Below, one piece after another: positions 36,509 to 50,981 of a DNA stretch of 64,000 nucleotides. The stretch covers positions 141,766,025 to 141,830,024 of the forward strand of contig NC_134539.1 in NCBI RefSeq assembly GCF_050624435.1, in the 5' to 3' direction. The notes under the pieces were generated by a model. That model did no database searches and had not been told where the DNA came from. It saw only the letters and a list, made by a program, of their open reading frames with translations. Source of the stretch: Tenrec ecaudatus. Its lineage: Eukaryota; Chordata; Mammalia; Afrosoricida; Tenrecidae. Within the stretch, counting starts at the first letter, position 1, and every line of letters starts with the position of its first letter. A program made the translations under genes and the position numbers.

Positions 36509-38313
36509 GGAGAGAGAGTGGAACACATCCTGGCCCACCAAGCCCCAAGAATGATATTCCTGCACAGCATATCCAAAGCACAGAGAGGACATGGGGCCAG
36601 CCCCATCACGAGATACAATGTCCTTCACTGACCCATAGCGCTACCAGGGACAACACAGGAGACACAGTGCGGGAACTGTGCCCAATCTGACCCCACCATA
36701 TGGGCAGAACACTAAAGGCATGCAACAGAGTGGCAAGGGGAACAAAGCAATAAAGTCCCCAGGGAGTATCAAAAATCGACTTTGGGGCCAGGGCATCGCA
36801 CCCCATCAGACTCCAACTGAAAACACTCCTAAAGGTCAACAAACAGGCCTGGAACTACTTATAGCCTTTTCTCTTTGTGTCATTGTTTTTTTGTTGTTGT
36901 TGTTCTTGTTTTGTTTTCTACTGTTGTTTTGTTTTTGTGCTTATTATTGTCTCTGCAAGTGTATCTAAATAAGATAGGTGGTGTAAACAATCTAGAGGAG
37001 AACACAAAAGGACCAACAGTTCCAGGGAGACACAGAAGAGGGGGACGTGGGGGAAAGGAAGTGGGGGTGTCAAACCCAGGGACAAGAGAACAACAAGTGA
37101 TCTAAAATCAATGGCAAGGAGGGCATAGGATGCCTGGTGGGGCTTGATCAAGGGCGATGTAGCTGAGAGGAATTACTGAAATCCAAATGAAGGGCTAACA
37201 TGATAGTAGGACTAGAGGAACGTAAAAGGAAATAGAGGAAAGAACTAGGAGAGAAATAAATTTATAGAGGTCTAAATACAGGCATGTACATATATAAACA
37301 TATTTATATATAACGATAGGGAAATAGATCTATGTACATATATTTATATGTTAAGTATTAAGGTAGCAGACGGACGTGGGGCCTCTACTCAGGTACTCCC
37401 TCAATGCAAGAATACTTTGTTCTAATAATTGGGCATTCTGTGATATTTATCTTCCCAACACTATCACTGAAGACAAAATGATACATAAGCAAATGTGGGG
37501 AAGAAAGATGATGGTGCCTGGCTATCAAAAGATACAGTGTCTTAAAGGCTTGAAGATAAATAAGCAGCCATCTAGCTGAGAAGCAACAAAGCCTTGGAAA
37601 AAGCACACCAGCCTGCGTGATCATGAGACGTTGATGAGATCAGGGACCAGGCATCAAAGACCCAGAACAAAAAATCGTATCAGTGTGAATGAGGGGGAAT
37701 GGCAGAGTGGAGACCCAAAGCCCATCTGTAGACAATTGGACATCCCACACAGAAGGGTCACAAGGAAGAGATGAGCCAATGAGGGTGCAGTATACACTGA
37801 GGAAACATACAACTTTCCTCTAGTTCTTTACTGCTTCCTCCCCCCCTCCGACTATCTTGACCCCAATTCTACCTTACAAATCTGCACAGATCAGAGCATG
37901 TACACTGGTACAGATAAGAGCTTGCAGCACAGGGAATCCAGGACAGATAAACTCCTCAGGACCAATAATGAGAGTAGCAATTCCAGGAGGGGAAGGGGAA
38001 GGGGAAGGTGTGGGGAGAAAGAGGGAATCAATCACAATGATTGAATTAACCCCCTCCCAATGGGATGGACAACAGAAAAGTGGGTGAAGGGAGACATCAG
38101 TCAGTGTAAGACATTAAAAAAATAATAAATTCTAAATTATCAAGGGTTCCTGAGGGAGGGAGAGGGGGAAATGAGCAACAATAAGGGCTCAAGTAGAAAG
38201 AAATGTTTTGAAATTGATAATGGCAACACATGTACAGATATACTCGACAAAATGGATGCATGGATTCTGATAAGAGCTGTCTGAGCCCCCAATAAAATGA
38301 TTTTTTAAATAAA
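36509..38313 (+). mobile_element. Retroposon A with perfect 15-bp TSD (+)
   Basis: TAAAAGCATTCATAA occurs at 36494-36508 and 38314-38328. The insert is 5' truncated relative to 24006-26443 and ends GAGCCCCCAATAAAATGATT with an A-rich tail. Confidence 0.9.
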
Positions 38314-38399
38314 TAAAAGCATTCATAATCTTTGCCAATACAATTAGCGTATCTACTAGGGGAAAAAATTAAACTGTCAAGCCAGAAAATGTCATTGTG

Positions 38400-38734
38400 G
38401 GAAAAATAGTTAAACTTGGAGTCCCGACTTGTTTGTCCTGTTCCTAGTCCTTGTTACAGTAAGTAGTTTAATAAGAACAAGCCTGCGGAGGGCGCAGAGT
38501 CTTGGTGTGTAAAGCCAAAGATCACGAAAGAGGAGAGAAAACGTATGGGTAGAGTTGTGTGATACATAAATTTACAACAGTGACACCAAAAAAGTAGCTT
38601 TGGAGGCTTGCTTACATGCAACCCAAAACCTCATGATTATAATTCCTTGGTTTTGAAGTTTAGGATTGTGGCTTCATGGGGCATTCCAGTTAATTAGCTT
38701 AATTATAAGTTTAGTGCTTCTATTTAAAATTCTA
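38400..38734 (+). mobile_element. Afrotherian LINE 3' UTR-like sequence, left part
   Basis: GGATTGTGGCTTCATGGGGCATTCCAGTTAATTAG resembles a tail I recall from elephant LINE copies. Retroposon A splits it, and it resumes at 40933. Confidence 0.5.
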
Positions 38735-38748
38735 GTGCCTGGGGTCTT

Positions 38749-40932
38749 TTTTAAAAAATCATTTCATTGGGAGCTGGTACAAATCTTTTCACAATCCATA
38801 CATACATCGATTGTGTCAAACACATTTGTACTTGTTGCCATGATATATGTTGCCATCATCTTCAACACATTTTCTTTCCAGTTGAGCTCTTGGTGTCAGT
38901 TCATTTTCCCCCTCCCCCCTCCCTCATAAACCCTTGATAATTTATTTTAAAACTTTTTCATGTCTTACATTGACTGCGGTCTCCTTTCACCCACTTTTCT
39001 ATTGTTTGTCCCCCTGGGAGGGGAGTATATATAGATCACTGTGATTGGTTCTCTCTCCTTTCTCCCCCTACCTTCCCCTTATGTTTCCTCAGTGCTATAC
39101 TGCACCCTCTCTGGCTCATCTCTTCCTTGTGACCCTTCTGTGAGGGGATGTCCAATTGTCTACAGATGGGCTTTGGGTCTCCACTCTGCCCTCCCCCTCA
39201 TTCACATTGATATGACTTTTTGTTTTGGGTCTTTGATGCCTGATACCTGATCCCGTAGACACCTCATGATCACACAGGCTGATGTGCTTCTTCCATGAAG
39301 GTTTTGTTGCTTCTCACCTAGATGGCTGCTTGTTTATCTTCAAACCTTTAAGACACTATATCTTTTGATAGCCAGGCACCATCAGTATTCTTCACCATAT
39401 TTGCTTATGCACCCATTTTGTCTTCAGCGACAGTGTTGGGAAAGTGAATATCACAGAATGCTGGGTTATTAGAACAAAGTGTTCTTGAGTTGAGGGAGCA
39501 ATTGAGTAGAGACCCCATGTCCATTTGCTACCTTAATACTTAAGATATAAATATATATACAGAGATCTATTTCCCTATCATTATATTTAAATATATTTAC
39601 ATATGCGTATGCCTGTTTTTAGACCTCTATAAATGTATTTGCCTCCTAGTTCTTTCCTCTATTTCCTTTTACGTTCCTCTTGTTCCATTATCATGTTTGG
39701 CTTTTTTTTATTTCAATCAGTTTATTGGAGGCTCATACAACTCTTTATCACAATCCATACATACACATACGTCAATTGTGTAAAGCACACATACATTTAT
39801 TGCCCTCATCATTCTCAAAACATTTGCTTTCCAATTCAGCTCTTGGAATCATCTCCTCATTTTTCTTTTTTCCCCCTCCCTCCACACTACCCCCTCCCCA
39901 TGAGCCCTTGATAATTTATAAATTATTGTTTTATCATATCTTATACTGTCCTACATCTCCCTTCACCCACTTTTCTGTTGTCCATTTCCCAGGGAGGAGG
40001 TTATATGTAGATCCTTGTAATCAGTTCCCCCCTTGCTACCCCCCACCCCCTGTTCCCTCCTCATGTTTGGCTTTCATTTTGGTTTCAGTAATTTTTCTTA
40101 GCTACATTGCTCTTGATCAAGTCCCACCAGGCATCCTATGCCCTCCTTGCCATCGATTTTAGATCACTTGTTCCCTTGTCCCTGGGTTTGTTGACACCTC
40201 TTCTTTTCCACCACCTCCCCCTCTCCTTTGTCCCCCCAGACTGGTGGGTCCCATTGTTTTCTCTTCCAGGTTGTTTATACCGCCTATCTTATCTAGATAG
40301 ATATGCAGAGACAATAATAAGCACAAAAACAATACAGAGCAAAAGAAAACAAAACAGCAACAAAAAACAATAACAAGAAAAAGCAAAGCCTATAAATTGT
40401 TTGTTGACCTTTAGGAGTGTTTTCAGGTCAAGTCTGATGGGATGTCACACCCTGGCCCCAAAGTCTATTTTTGGTATTCCTCAGGGGCATCATTGCTTTG
40501 CTCCCCTTGCTGCTCTGTTACACACCCTTAGTGTTCCGCCCCAATGTGGTGAGGTCAGTTCAGGCATAATTTCTGCACTGTGTCTCTAGTGTTGTCCCCC
40601 AGTGTGGGACATCATGTTGTCAGTGTGAGATGTGTCTCGTGATGGGGCCAGCTCTATGGTCTTCTCTGTGCACTGGCTGCTCTGAGCAGGAATATAGTCT
40701 TTGGGGCTTGGTGGGCCAGGATGTGCTCCACTTTCCTTCCTTCTTCATTTGTTCCTGTGTGCTCTGATCAGATGTGACCCTCTCCCTGAGCTGTAGCTTC
40801 AGTGCTGTCCTCTGAAGTGGATTCTTCTGGGGGGCAGGGGGGTGTCTGTGTAGTTGGGATTGGGGCCAGCCCTGCAGATCTCTCTCTTGATTCCATGCCA
40901 GTACATTACATTCATGTCTTGGTGCACCAGAT
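38749..40932 (-). mobile_element. Retroposon A in an L1-like tail, carrying a nested copy
   Basis: The flanks GTGCCTGGGGTCTT (38735-38748) and GTGCCTAGGGTCTT (40933-40946) match 13 of 14. It is minus oriented, with its own 356-bp insertion at 39705-40060. Confidence 0.85.
39705..40060 (-). mobile_element. Short retroposon A nested in another retroposon A
   Basis: TCATGTTTGGCTTT is duplicated at 39691-39704 and 40061-40074. The insert is the 3' 356 bp of the family, in the same orientation as its host. Confidence 0.9.
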
Positions 40933-41560
40933 GTGCCTAGGGTCTTGAAAGCTTGCAAGTGGCCATCCAAGACACAGTTGGCTTCTGCTCATTCATTTTG
41001 AGCAACAAAGGAAAAAAGGAAAGTCAGGAATGGGAGAAGGAAATATATGTGTGGCTAATAGCCTCCATGAACTGCCTCCTTTGCCAGAAGAATTGGATAT
41101 CTGAACATTTTGATCAGATATTCCATTAAAAAAAAAATCATGGTCAAAAAGCAAGAAGTACAGAGTGCAACTTTTCATAGACTTTCTAGAGCCAAGAAGG
41201 GTGAATTAACCCCTGAAACTACTGACCTGAGATAATTTTTAAACCTTAAACCAAAAATACCCCCTGAAAGCTTCTTAAAACCAAACAATAATAGTTTTAC
41301 TTAACTAGTAAAAAAAAACAGTCTTTCTCGAGCATTATGTTCTTTTTAGTACTATCTATATGGAATCAAAAGAACAGTAACAACAGCAATTTGAAAGTTA
41401 GATGGAAGCGTAATGGGCTGTAAATTTATGTTAATGAGGGAAGAAAACTACAAAAAGAAGGCCTGAAAGAACATAATCAATGTCCCTAAATACATGTAGA
41501 ATCTGTTGAATTGGCATATGTTTTGCCGATATATTCTTAGCAACAACTAAGTAAAGAAAA
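40933..41560 (+). mobile_element. Afrotherian LINE 3' UTR-like sequence, right part
   Basis: It continues CTTGAAAGCTTGCAAGTGGCC...AATACCCCCTGAAAGCTTCTT...ACTATCTATATGGAATC and ends TTCTTAGCAACAACTAAGTAAAG. No coding part is present. Confidence 0.5.
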
Positions 41561-41756
41561 TTTAAAGGAAAGAAGAAATAATGATATTAATCGTTAACAT
41601 TTTTAGAGAGTCCTTTTCTCTGTTCTGTGTGTATCTATTTATGTCATAGGACATAATTCAACAAACGTTATAAAGAAAACTGAACACTTTTGCTCTGTTA
41701 GCAAGCTTTCTGAGTCAGTGCACAGTTGTGTCTGTTTAACCTGTGTCTTGTTTTAG

Positions 41757-41810
41757 CTTCTGGGAAGATTGACCTGCACACACTGCTGGAAGAAGTGAAG
41801 AGAATTATAG
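41757..41810 (+). CDS. EF-hand gene exon S4 (54 nt)
   Basis: The acceptor is TCTTGTTTTAG and the donor GTGAGC. The frame reads TSGKIDLHTLLEEVKRIIG. It is even type. It lies 9.1 kb from L4, across an intron containing a degenerate RTE and three retroposon A insertions. Loop position 12 is Thr. Confidence 0.85.
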
Positions 41811-42239
41811 GTGAGCAAGGCATGTTGTGAGAAGTTGAGCTAAAGTGAAAATACACTGAAACCTGTGAAACCTAGAATCCAATGGGACTGCCTCATCGTT
41901 CCCATTTTTATACCTTTAACAAAATACAGTCTTTGCACTTTTCTATTACTTGTTTCAATGGAAAATATTTGAGTTTCTCTTCTCTGGCAGGTTTCTGCCT
42001 GACATGACACAAGTTTACTGTATTTCTCACTCGCATAAACTGCTGTTTTGTCTATTATACTTCTAATAGCAATTCCAAAGTTATAGGCATTCAACTTATG
42101 CACAACATGTAGTTACAAACCAATTTGCTATTATATTACAAACCAAAACCTGTTGTGTTAAAAAGTCAAGGTACATATAATTGTTTGTAATATCTAACAG
42201 GCATTACAATGTGATGTGCACCAAAACATTATTGGTATG

Positions 42240-42850
42240 ATTTCTGTGTTATTAAGTAAAGATGTTGAGAAAAGGAGTGGAAGCCATATCTGACCTCTTC
42301 TGGCTACACAAAGGAGCAAAATTAAATGCCAGTCCAGTCCAAGGCCAATTGTCACAAAGGAGAGGTCAGACATGCCTCCACCCTCCTCCCTTCTTTACCT
42401 TATTCTGTCACTGTCTCTCTAGTGGATTCAATAATTCATTGCAATGGACACACAAACTCACAAGTAATACTCACAATTATAGGAGTTTATTAGGAAAGTT
42501 AACAGGTTCAAAATGGTAAGGATCCACTTCTTTTGCCCACAGCACCTCTTCTCAGCCACGCTGGTAGGTTTATCTCTCTAGTTCTCGGCCTCTCAGTCAT
42601 GTAGTGACTGCATCTAAGATGGGCAACTCTTATAAACCCAGTGGTATACACCCTATTTGCATGATCCTACCCAATCAACAGATACGAGTTCATAAGACAT
42701 GGATACAAGAACCATTCCACCTAATTGCACTTCATTGCAGACGTGTTAATGTATCTAGAAGTTTTTTAATGTATTTATGCCTAGAACGGTAGACTGTATA
42801 CTAGGACAAACATCTGTTCACTCAAAATGTGATGTAGCATCTACTTCAGT
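42240..42850 (-). repeat. Possible old LTR (-)
   Basis: GGAGTTTATTAGGAAAGTTAACAGG followed by CACAGCACCTCTTCTCAGCC recalls the reversed R region of mammalian ERV LTRs. The borders are not certain and there is no coding part. Confidence 0.3.
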
Positions 42851-43190
42851 CTAGGAAATGTTAAAGTAAAACTTTAACAGGAGTTCAAATCTGTGATCAA
42901 TGAGGTAAAAATCAATCACATATTTCAGGCAAGGCAAAGAACAATGCAGATTTTTATAACTTATATTAGCTATCAGTCAAAACAAACTTAGAAACTGGAC
43001 CTTCTTTACCAGGAGCTAGACTACCTTCTCCAACATCATTAAAAACATTAACTATGTATTTTTATGTTTAAAGATGTAATTTCTACTCCCAATTTTCTTC
43101 ATCCAAAAACTGTAGATAAAAGCTTAGCAGTTTTCATCATATGGGATCAGTAGGTAATTCTCACTTGTCACCATTTCCATCTCTTCAAAG

Positions 43191-43295
43191 GAGGAAATAT
43201 AAATGCCAGCAATGTACAAAGTACACTGAAAATCATGGGAATAGAGCTCACAAAGAAGGAACTCTGGCAGTTGCTGAAAATGCTACCTGTTACCG
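43191..43295 (+). CDS. EF-hand gene exon L5 (105 nt)
   Basis: The acceptor is CTCTTCAAAG and the donor GTATGT. The product opens GGNINASNVQSTLKIMGIE and ends KMLPVTG. It is odd type and closest to L7: both have GIELT.KE.W.LLK.LP.T. An ORF extends upstream and past the donor by chance. The donor is weaker than that of its neighbours. Confidence 0.8.
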
Positions 43296-43735
43296 GTATG
43301 TTTTCTTTGAGCTAGTGAAAACTTAAATATGAAAACCATACAAAGTTCCAGAAGACAAATAGTTCAACCTTTCATTGTAAGGAAGTTATACCTTTGGCAT
43401 TTAGGTTTCTAGATTGAGAGACTATGAATCTTTAAACCTGGATCTTGCCAGTAAAATTATCTTTATCCTAAGGTAAATAAAGCTTATGCAGGTCAAAGAG
43501 AAAAAGATTGAATCAGCAATAGAGAAAAGGAAAGGGAAAACTTGGGGTAAGGGAAGAGATCAGTGGCTCACCTGAAGTATTCCTTCCTGGATTGTTTTTG
43601 GTATATTTGTGAAGAAGTGTGGGTGTATGAGAAATATAGGAGCAAAACATAAAAGTAAACATTTTAACATATGTATTTATGAAATTATGGTTTTGCAATG
43701 CCCATATAACATTTTTAATGTGTCTTATTTTACAG

Positions 43736-43789
43736 ATGATGGAAAGGTCAATAAAAATATACTGCTCGATTGTATAAAATATTTTCCTG
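43736..43789 (+). CDS. EF-hand gene exon S5 (54 nt)
   Basis: The acceptor is TTATTTTACAG and the donor GTAAGT. The frame reads DDGKVNKNILLDCIKYFPG. It is odd type and shares N.LLD..K.FPG with S7. The intron from L5 is only 440 bp, among the shortest in the gene. Confidence 0.85.
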
Positions 43790-43891
43790 GTAAGTGGGAA
43801 TTCCAGTAAGAAAATAAGAAAAGCTGATATAAGTAAGCTCCACCTTAGCTTAGACCTTTCTCAGTATACAACAATAAAAACAAAACATTTT

Positions 43892-44197
43892 GGGGGTGAA
43901 GGGAGACGTCAGATAGGGCAAGATATGACAAAATAATAATTTTCAAATTATCAAGGGCTCATGAGGGAGGGGGGAGCAGAGAGGGAGGGGAAAAAAGAGG
44001 ACTTGATGCAAAGGGCTTAAGTGGAGAGCAAATGCTTTGAAAATTAGGACAAAGAATGTACAGATGGATTTTGATAAGAGTTGTATGAGCCCCTAATAAA
44101 ATGTTTAATAAAAAAATGTACAGATGTGCTTTATACAATTGATATATGTATATGGATTGTGATAAGAGTTGTATGAGTCCCTAATAAAATGTTAAAA
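43892..44197 (+). mobile_element. Retroposon A 3' end with two polyadenylation cassettes
   Basis: AAAACATTTT flanks it (43882-43891, 44198-44207). As in the copy at 1-1906, the terminal block GATAAGAGTTGTATGAG.CCCTAATAAAATG occurs twice in a row. Confidence 0.85.
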
Positions 44198-44587
44198 AAA
44201 ACATTTTATGTAAAATAAGATGTTTATTCACACTCAAAATTTACAAATTGGGAGTGCCTAAATGAAAATTCAGAAAGGTATTCCCAAGAAGGAGCATAAG
44301 CGCAAATCTTTTATCAGAATTTTTACAGGGTGGAGAAAATATATAGGGTACTATTTGGTTGACATTTAGCATGCTCTATAAGATTCATTTTTTCCAGAAT
44401 TTCTATTAACTGGTGCACCCAACCTTAGCCACAGTTCCCTGCATTCCAGATTTGTTCTTGCAATAGTCTGGGTAGGGCAGAGTGTTGCAAAACAAGTCAT
44501 TTTGTTCAAGTGTAATCATAGGTCATGAACTCCAGAAAACAGAAGCGAGGTTCTAGGACAAAATGAAATCCTATTCAGACTGTGTCA

Positions 44588-44800
44588 GCTATGTTAGTTA
44601 TGACTTTGAATCACTACTGTTGAGCCCATCATGACTCATAGTGTCTTATAGGACAGGGTAGAACTGCCCTCCTGTGGATTTCTCAGTCTGTAAGTCTTTA
44701 GAGTGGAAAGCCTTGTCTGTCTCCCAAGGAGCAGCTGGTGGTTTTAAATGGCTGCCCTTAGGGTTGGCAGTCCAACACATAGCTACCATGACATTAGGGG
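44588..44800 (-). mobile_element. AfroSINE (-)
   Basis: CATGACTCATAGTGTCTTATAGGACAGGGTAGAACTGCCC...GTCTCCCAAGGAGCAGCTGGTGG...TAGCTACCATG. Confidence 0.8.
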
Positions 44801-45272
44801 GCCTTAGTTATAACAAGCACCTCAATTTTAGAATACTGTTTCATAATAATAATTAGATTTTTTATATTATTAATCTATAGTTTTGCTTTAGATGCAACTA
44901 CAGCTAATATAATTCTCCAACACTGAAAAATTCTGAGACTCTAGTTCTCTAACATTGCAAATGTTTCAAGTTCTACTTGCTATTCTAGAACATTAGTTAT
45001 TTTCTAAAATAATTTATCAGATTCACCTAAAATATACATGTATATAACTTAGAATGTACAGTAAAATAATGTAATCAATATTTATAAATTAAATATTTTA
45101 TATTGTATATATTTATAATTTTCTTCTAAGTATGGCTCATCTGAAAACTGTGGAAAGGACCCCATGAAAGACTAGCACAATATATTATATACACAGCTTC
45201 CACAATAAGTCTCTTGTGGCCCTGAACAATTTTGTATTGTTTTGTTTTAGTGGATTTGTTCCACCTGATTGA
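44801..45272. other. Intron before L6, nothing recognised
   Basis: Strongly AT-rich, running into the (TG)n tract. Confidence 0.45.
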
Positions 45273-45277
45273 GGTGT

Positions 45278-45325
<48 letters not shown>
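45273..45325. repeat. (TG)n microsatellite
   Basis: About 26 TG units, 58 bp upstream of exon L6. The His/Thr-repeat ORF on the other strand is an artefact of it. Confidence 0.95.
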
Positions 45326-45326
<1 letters not shown>

Positions 45327-45382
45327 CATATTTTCCCTTTTAGATAGCAATCCTTATTTTTTCTTTTTTTTTCTTTCCTAAG

Positions 45383-45487
45383 GTGGGAAGTGCTATGTCA
45401 GGAAACTGGAAACCATCCTGGAAAACATGGGTTATGACCTGGAGAATGAGGAAATTAAAGACCTGCAGGACCACCTACCGAATGATG
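45383..45487 (+). CDS. EF-hand gene exon L6 (105 nt)
   Basis: The acceptor is CTTTCCTAAG and the donor GTAGGC. The product opens GGKCYVRKLETILENMGY and ends DHLPNDG. It is even type and pairs with L8 (KLETILEN and LEN.E.KDL in both). A (TG)n tract lies 58 bp upstream of the exon. Confidence 0.85.
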
Positions 45488-45987
45488 GTAGGCTCCTTAT
45501 TGTGCCCTCAGGACAATACTGAGCTCCTCTAATAAAATTTCCAAATGTCTTCATCTGGTTATTATGTGTTTACATCAGAATTGGCCCTTACACAGTGAGT
45601 ATCATCTCTAGAGCTGAGCTCTGCCTGAATGTCATCAGAACTGACAGGCTCAAGAAGCAAACATAAAACCGAAAGGAAAGAATATCTCAAAAAAGTGTTT
45701 TAAGGGGAAAGTTAAAAATCAGTGCGAAGGGGGTAAAAGCAGTAAAGATGTCTTACATTACCATGAAATTTTGTTATACTAAAAGTAAAGGAAAACATTA
45801 TGAGAGAAATGACAACTATCAAACGTTGGACCTTCTAACCCGACTTAGGATGCTGGTTAGAAATTTCAAAAGTGTTCTTGTTTGCCTGTAGGTTACCTCC
45901 ATTCTACTTTACTATTTCACCCCAGTAGTGATAATAAGAGATTTTTTATAGTTGTGAAAATAAAGCTTCATTTTAAGATTAGGTTCT

Positions 45988-46504
45988 TTTTTAGAAAATC
46001 ATTTTATTGGGGGCTCTTAACAACTTTTTATCACAATCCATACATACATCCATTGTGTCAAGCACATTTGTACATATGTTGCCTTCATCATTTTCGAAAC
46101 ATTTTCTTTCTACTTGAACCCTTGGTATTAGCTCATTCCCTCCCCCTCCAGCCCTCCCTCCCTCAGGAACCCTTAATAATTTATAAATTTTTATTTTCAT
46201 GTCTTACACTGTCTGTTGTTTCCTTTCATCCACTTTTCTGTTGTCCATCCCCCTGTGAGAGGGTTATATGTAGATCATGATGATCAGTTCCCCCTTTCTC
46301 TCCACACCATCCCCCTACCCTCCTGGTATGCTACTCTCATTGTTGCTCCGGAGAGGTTTATCTGTCCTGGGTTCCCTGGGTTGGGAGCTCTTATCTGTAC
46401 CAGTGTACATTCTCTGATTTAGCCGGATTTGTAAGGTGGTATTGGAGTCATGATAGTGGTGAAAGCATTAAAGAACTAGAGCAAAGTTGTATGTTTTGTC
46501 AGTG
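45988..46504 (-). mobile_element. Retroposon A, 517 bp, 5' truncated (-)
   Basis: AAGATTAGGTTCT at 45975-45987 and 46505-46517 is a perfect 13-bp TSD. The tail appears as TTTTTTAGAAAATCATTTTATTG. Confidence 0.9.
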
Positions 46505-46607
46505 AAGATTAGGTTCTAAAATCAGTGTATAAATTAAATATATCATGAAGCTCTCTATAGCAGCTCTGTTCATTTGAGAACCATCGTTAGGGTGCCCCAC
46601 TGCCATC

Positions 46608-48273
<1,666 letters not shown>

Positions 48274-48284
48274 GTCTATGTGCC

Positions 48285-48545
48285 AAGGAAGACAGCCCCT
48301 ATTTGTGTCCATTCATAAGAAACTTTACCCCACAGAATGTGGAAATAATCAGACAATAACACTAATATTACATACAAGTACAATTTTGTTGAAGATAATT
48401 TTTAAATAATTGCAATAGTACAGGGACCTGCCAGAAATCCAAGGTAGACTCAGAAGAATGAGGAATACCAATACTGATGCCACATGGATCTTGGCTGAAA
48501 GCAAAAAGTACCAGAAAGATGTTTACTTATTACTTATATAGACAC
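48285..48545 (+). mobile_element. RTE reverse transcriptase fragment
   Basis: Text parallel to 5300-5560: CCCATT.TAA.GAAA.TTACCC, GGGACCTGCCAGA, CATGGATCTTGGCTGAAAGC. Broken in all frames. Confidence 0.7.
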
Positions 48546-48574
48546 TCCCAATGAAAGAATGTACCTGATATTAT

Positions 48575-48905
48575 GTCCCCAATAGGACACTTTTGAAACC
48601 TAGTTTCTATTCAACCCTTAGTTACACAGTGATGTGCTATAGACACTGAGACTGTAGATTTTGGTCTTTCAAGGTGAATAGCATCCTTTATAGGCCACCC
48701 CTGAATAATGTGATTTGGAAACCCCACTAAGCGAACCAGTCTTTACATTAAACACACCTGTAGCAGATTAAAAGAACTGAAATACTCCCTTCGACTTCAG
48801 GCTAAATGCCCTAGTACGTGAAAAAGCAGATGAGTACCTTCCTAAGGTGATGTGTTTAGAAGTCATTGGACTTTGTTTCAAGTATCTTGCTTTAATGATG
48901 CCTAA
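48575..48905. repeat. Dispersed repeat X, copy 2
   Basis: Partner of 29870-30220, in the same direction. It lies between two RTE fragments, so it may be an insertion in or a part of an RTE-associated sequence. Confidence 0.55.
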
Positions 48906-48924
48906 TAAATGATACTACCACTTG

Positions 48925-49431
48925 TCTGTCAGTTTGTCATATGTAGTGGCTTATGTGTTTCTGTGATGCTGGAAACTATGTCACTGGCATTTCAAATACC
49001 AGCAGGGTCACACATAGTTAAAGTCCAGGAGAGTTTCCAAACTAAGAATAACTACAAAGAAGGCATAGGCTGCCCAGTCGAAAGTAATTAGCCACTGAAA
49101 AACCTATGCAGAGAATCAAAACATTGTCAGTTGCTGAAAACCTAATGAACAGAAGCAGAAATTTGTCAGTGATCATGCCAGAAGATGAGCCCCTCAGGTC
49201 AGAAGGTACTCAAAATGTGACTGAGGAAGAGCTGCCTTTTCAAAGAAGGGTTGACCATAGTGATGTGAACAGACTAAAGCCTAAAGGAGTAAAGCCTTTA
49301 GGACCTTCGTTTGCTATGGGGTATGACTGAAAATGAGAAGAAACAGCTGCATATATAAATTAATCATTAGAACTTGGAATGTATGAAGTATGGATCTAGG
49401 AAAATTTGAAGTCATTAAAAATTAAATGGAC
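48925..49431 (+). mobile_element. RTE 5' fragment
   Basis: It parallels 3065-3500 (CCACTTGTCTGTCAGT, VDHSDVNRLKPKGVKP, RTWNV). Retroposon A sequence interrupts it at 49432. Confidence 0.7.
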
Positions 49432-50600
49432 TTGACACACAATGGATGGATGAATGGGTTGTGATAAGAGTTGTACAAGCCCCAAATAAAATAATTTTTT
49501 TAATTAAATGGAATGTATGTCTAGATAAGATATGTGGGATAAACAGTTCAGGGGAGAAAACAATGGGACATGGGAGAGGGGAGGCGGGGAAAGGAAGTGG
49601 GTGTTAACAAACCTAGGGACAAGGGAACAACAAGTGATCTAAAATCAATGGCAAGAAGGTTGTAGGATGCCTGGTAGGGCTTGATCAAGGGCAATGTAGC
49701 CAAGAGGAATTACTGAAACCCAAATGAAGATTGAACATGATAGTGGGACAAGCGAAAAGTAAAAGGAAATAGAGGAAAGAACTCTATATTTATATATAAA
49801 ATAATAGGGAAATAGATATATGTACATATATTTATAGGTTTAGTATCAACGAAGCAGATGGACACTGGGTCTCTACTCAAGTACTCCCTCAACGCAAGAA
49901 CAGTTTATTCTAATAACCTGGCATTCTGTGTTGCTCACCTTCCCAACACTATCATTGAAGACGACATGGGTGCATAAGCAAATGTGGTGAAGAAAGCTGA
50001 TGGTACCTAGCTATCAAAAGATAGAGCATCTGGGGTCTTAAAGGCTCAAAGACAAACAATCTGGCCGAGAAGCAACAAAGCCCACATGGAAGAAGCACAC
50101 CAGCCTGCATGATCATGAGGTGTTTATGGGATCAGGTATCAGGCATCAAAGACCCAGAACAAAAATCATATCAATGTGAGTGAGGGAAGTACATAGTGAA
50201 GACCCAAAGCCCATCTGTATACAATTAAACATCCCCTTTACAGAAGGGTCACAAGGAAGAAACAAGCCAGTCAGGGTCCAGTATAGCACCGAGGAAACAT
50301 ACAACTTTCCTCTAATTCTTTAATGCCCCCACTACCCTCACTATCATGATCCCAATTCTACTTGACAAATCCAGCTATATAAGAGCATGTACACTGGTAC
50401 AGGTAAGAGCTTACAACACAGGGAATCCAGGACAGATAAATCCTTGAGGACCAGTAATGAGAGTAGCAATACCAGGAGGGGAAGGGGAAGGTGGGAGGAT
50501 AAAGAGGGAACCAATCACAATGATCACCATATAACTCCCTCCCAGGGGAACAGACAATAGAAAAGTGGGTGAAGGGAAACAACAATTGGTTTAAGACATG

Positions 50601-50662
<62 letters not shown>

Positions 50663-50848
50663 TATCAAAGGATCATGAGGGAGGGAGGGCAGGGAACTGA
50701 GTTGATACCAAGTGTTCAAGTAGAAAGAGAATGTTTTGAAAATGATGATGGCAATATATGTACAAATGTCCTTGACACAATGGATGGATGTATGGATTGT
50801 GATAAGAGCTGTAAGAGCCCCTAATAAAATTATTTTTAAAAAAGAAAA
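49432..50848 (+). mobile_element. Two adjoining retroposon A pieces in an RTE
   Basis: A 70-bp 3' end (49432-49501) is flanked by AATTAAATGGA (about 49421 and 49502). A longer 5'-truncated copy (about 49516-50848) ends GAGCCCCTAATAAAATTATT and an A-rich tail. The longer copy contains an (AT)n tract at 50603-50659. Confidence 0.75.
50603..50659. repeat. (AT)n microsatellite inside retroposon A
   Basis: About 28 AT units replace the normal AAATAATAATTT segment near the element's 3' end. Confidence 0.95.
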
Positions 50849-50981
50849 TGAGTGAACTTATAGAACAAATCAGGGGAAATGTAGGAATTTCCATGTTTTA
50901 TTCCACAATTAAAGGTTTTTATAGCATGTGTCTGGAGTCTGAGTTATTATGTCTGGGTCTCATATGTACTTTATTTTACAG

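Noticed and set aside
45126-45350. Thr/His repeat ORF
   Set aside because: It is produced by the (TG)n microsatellite.
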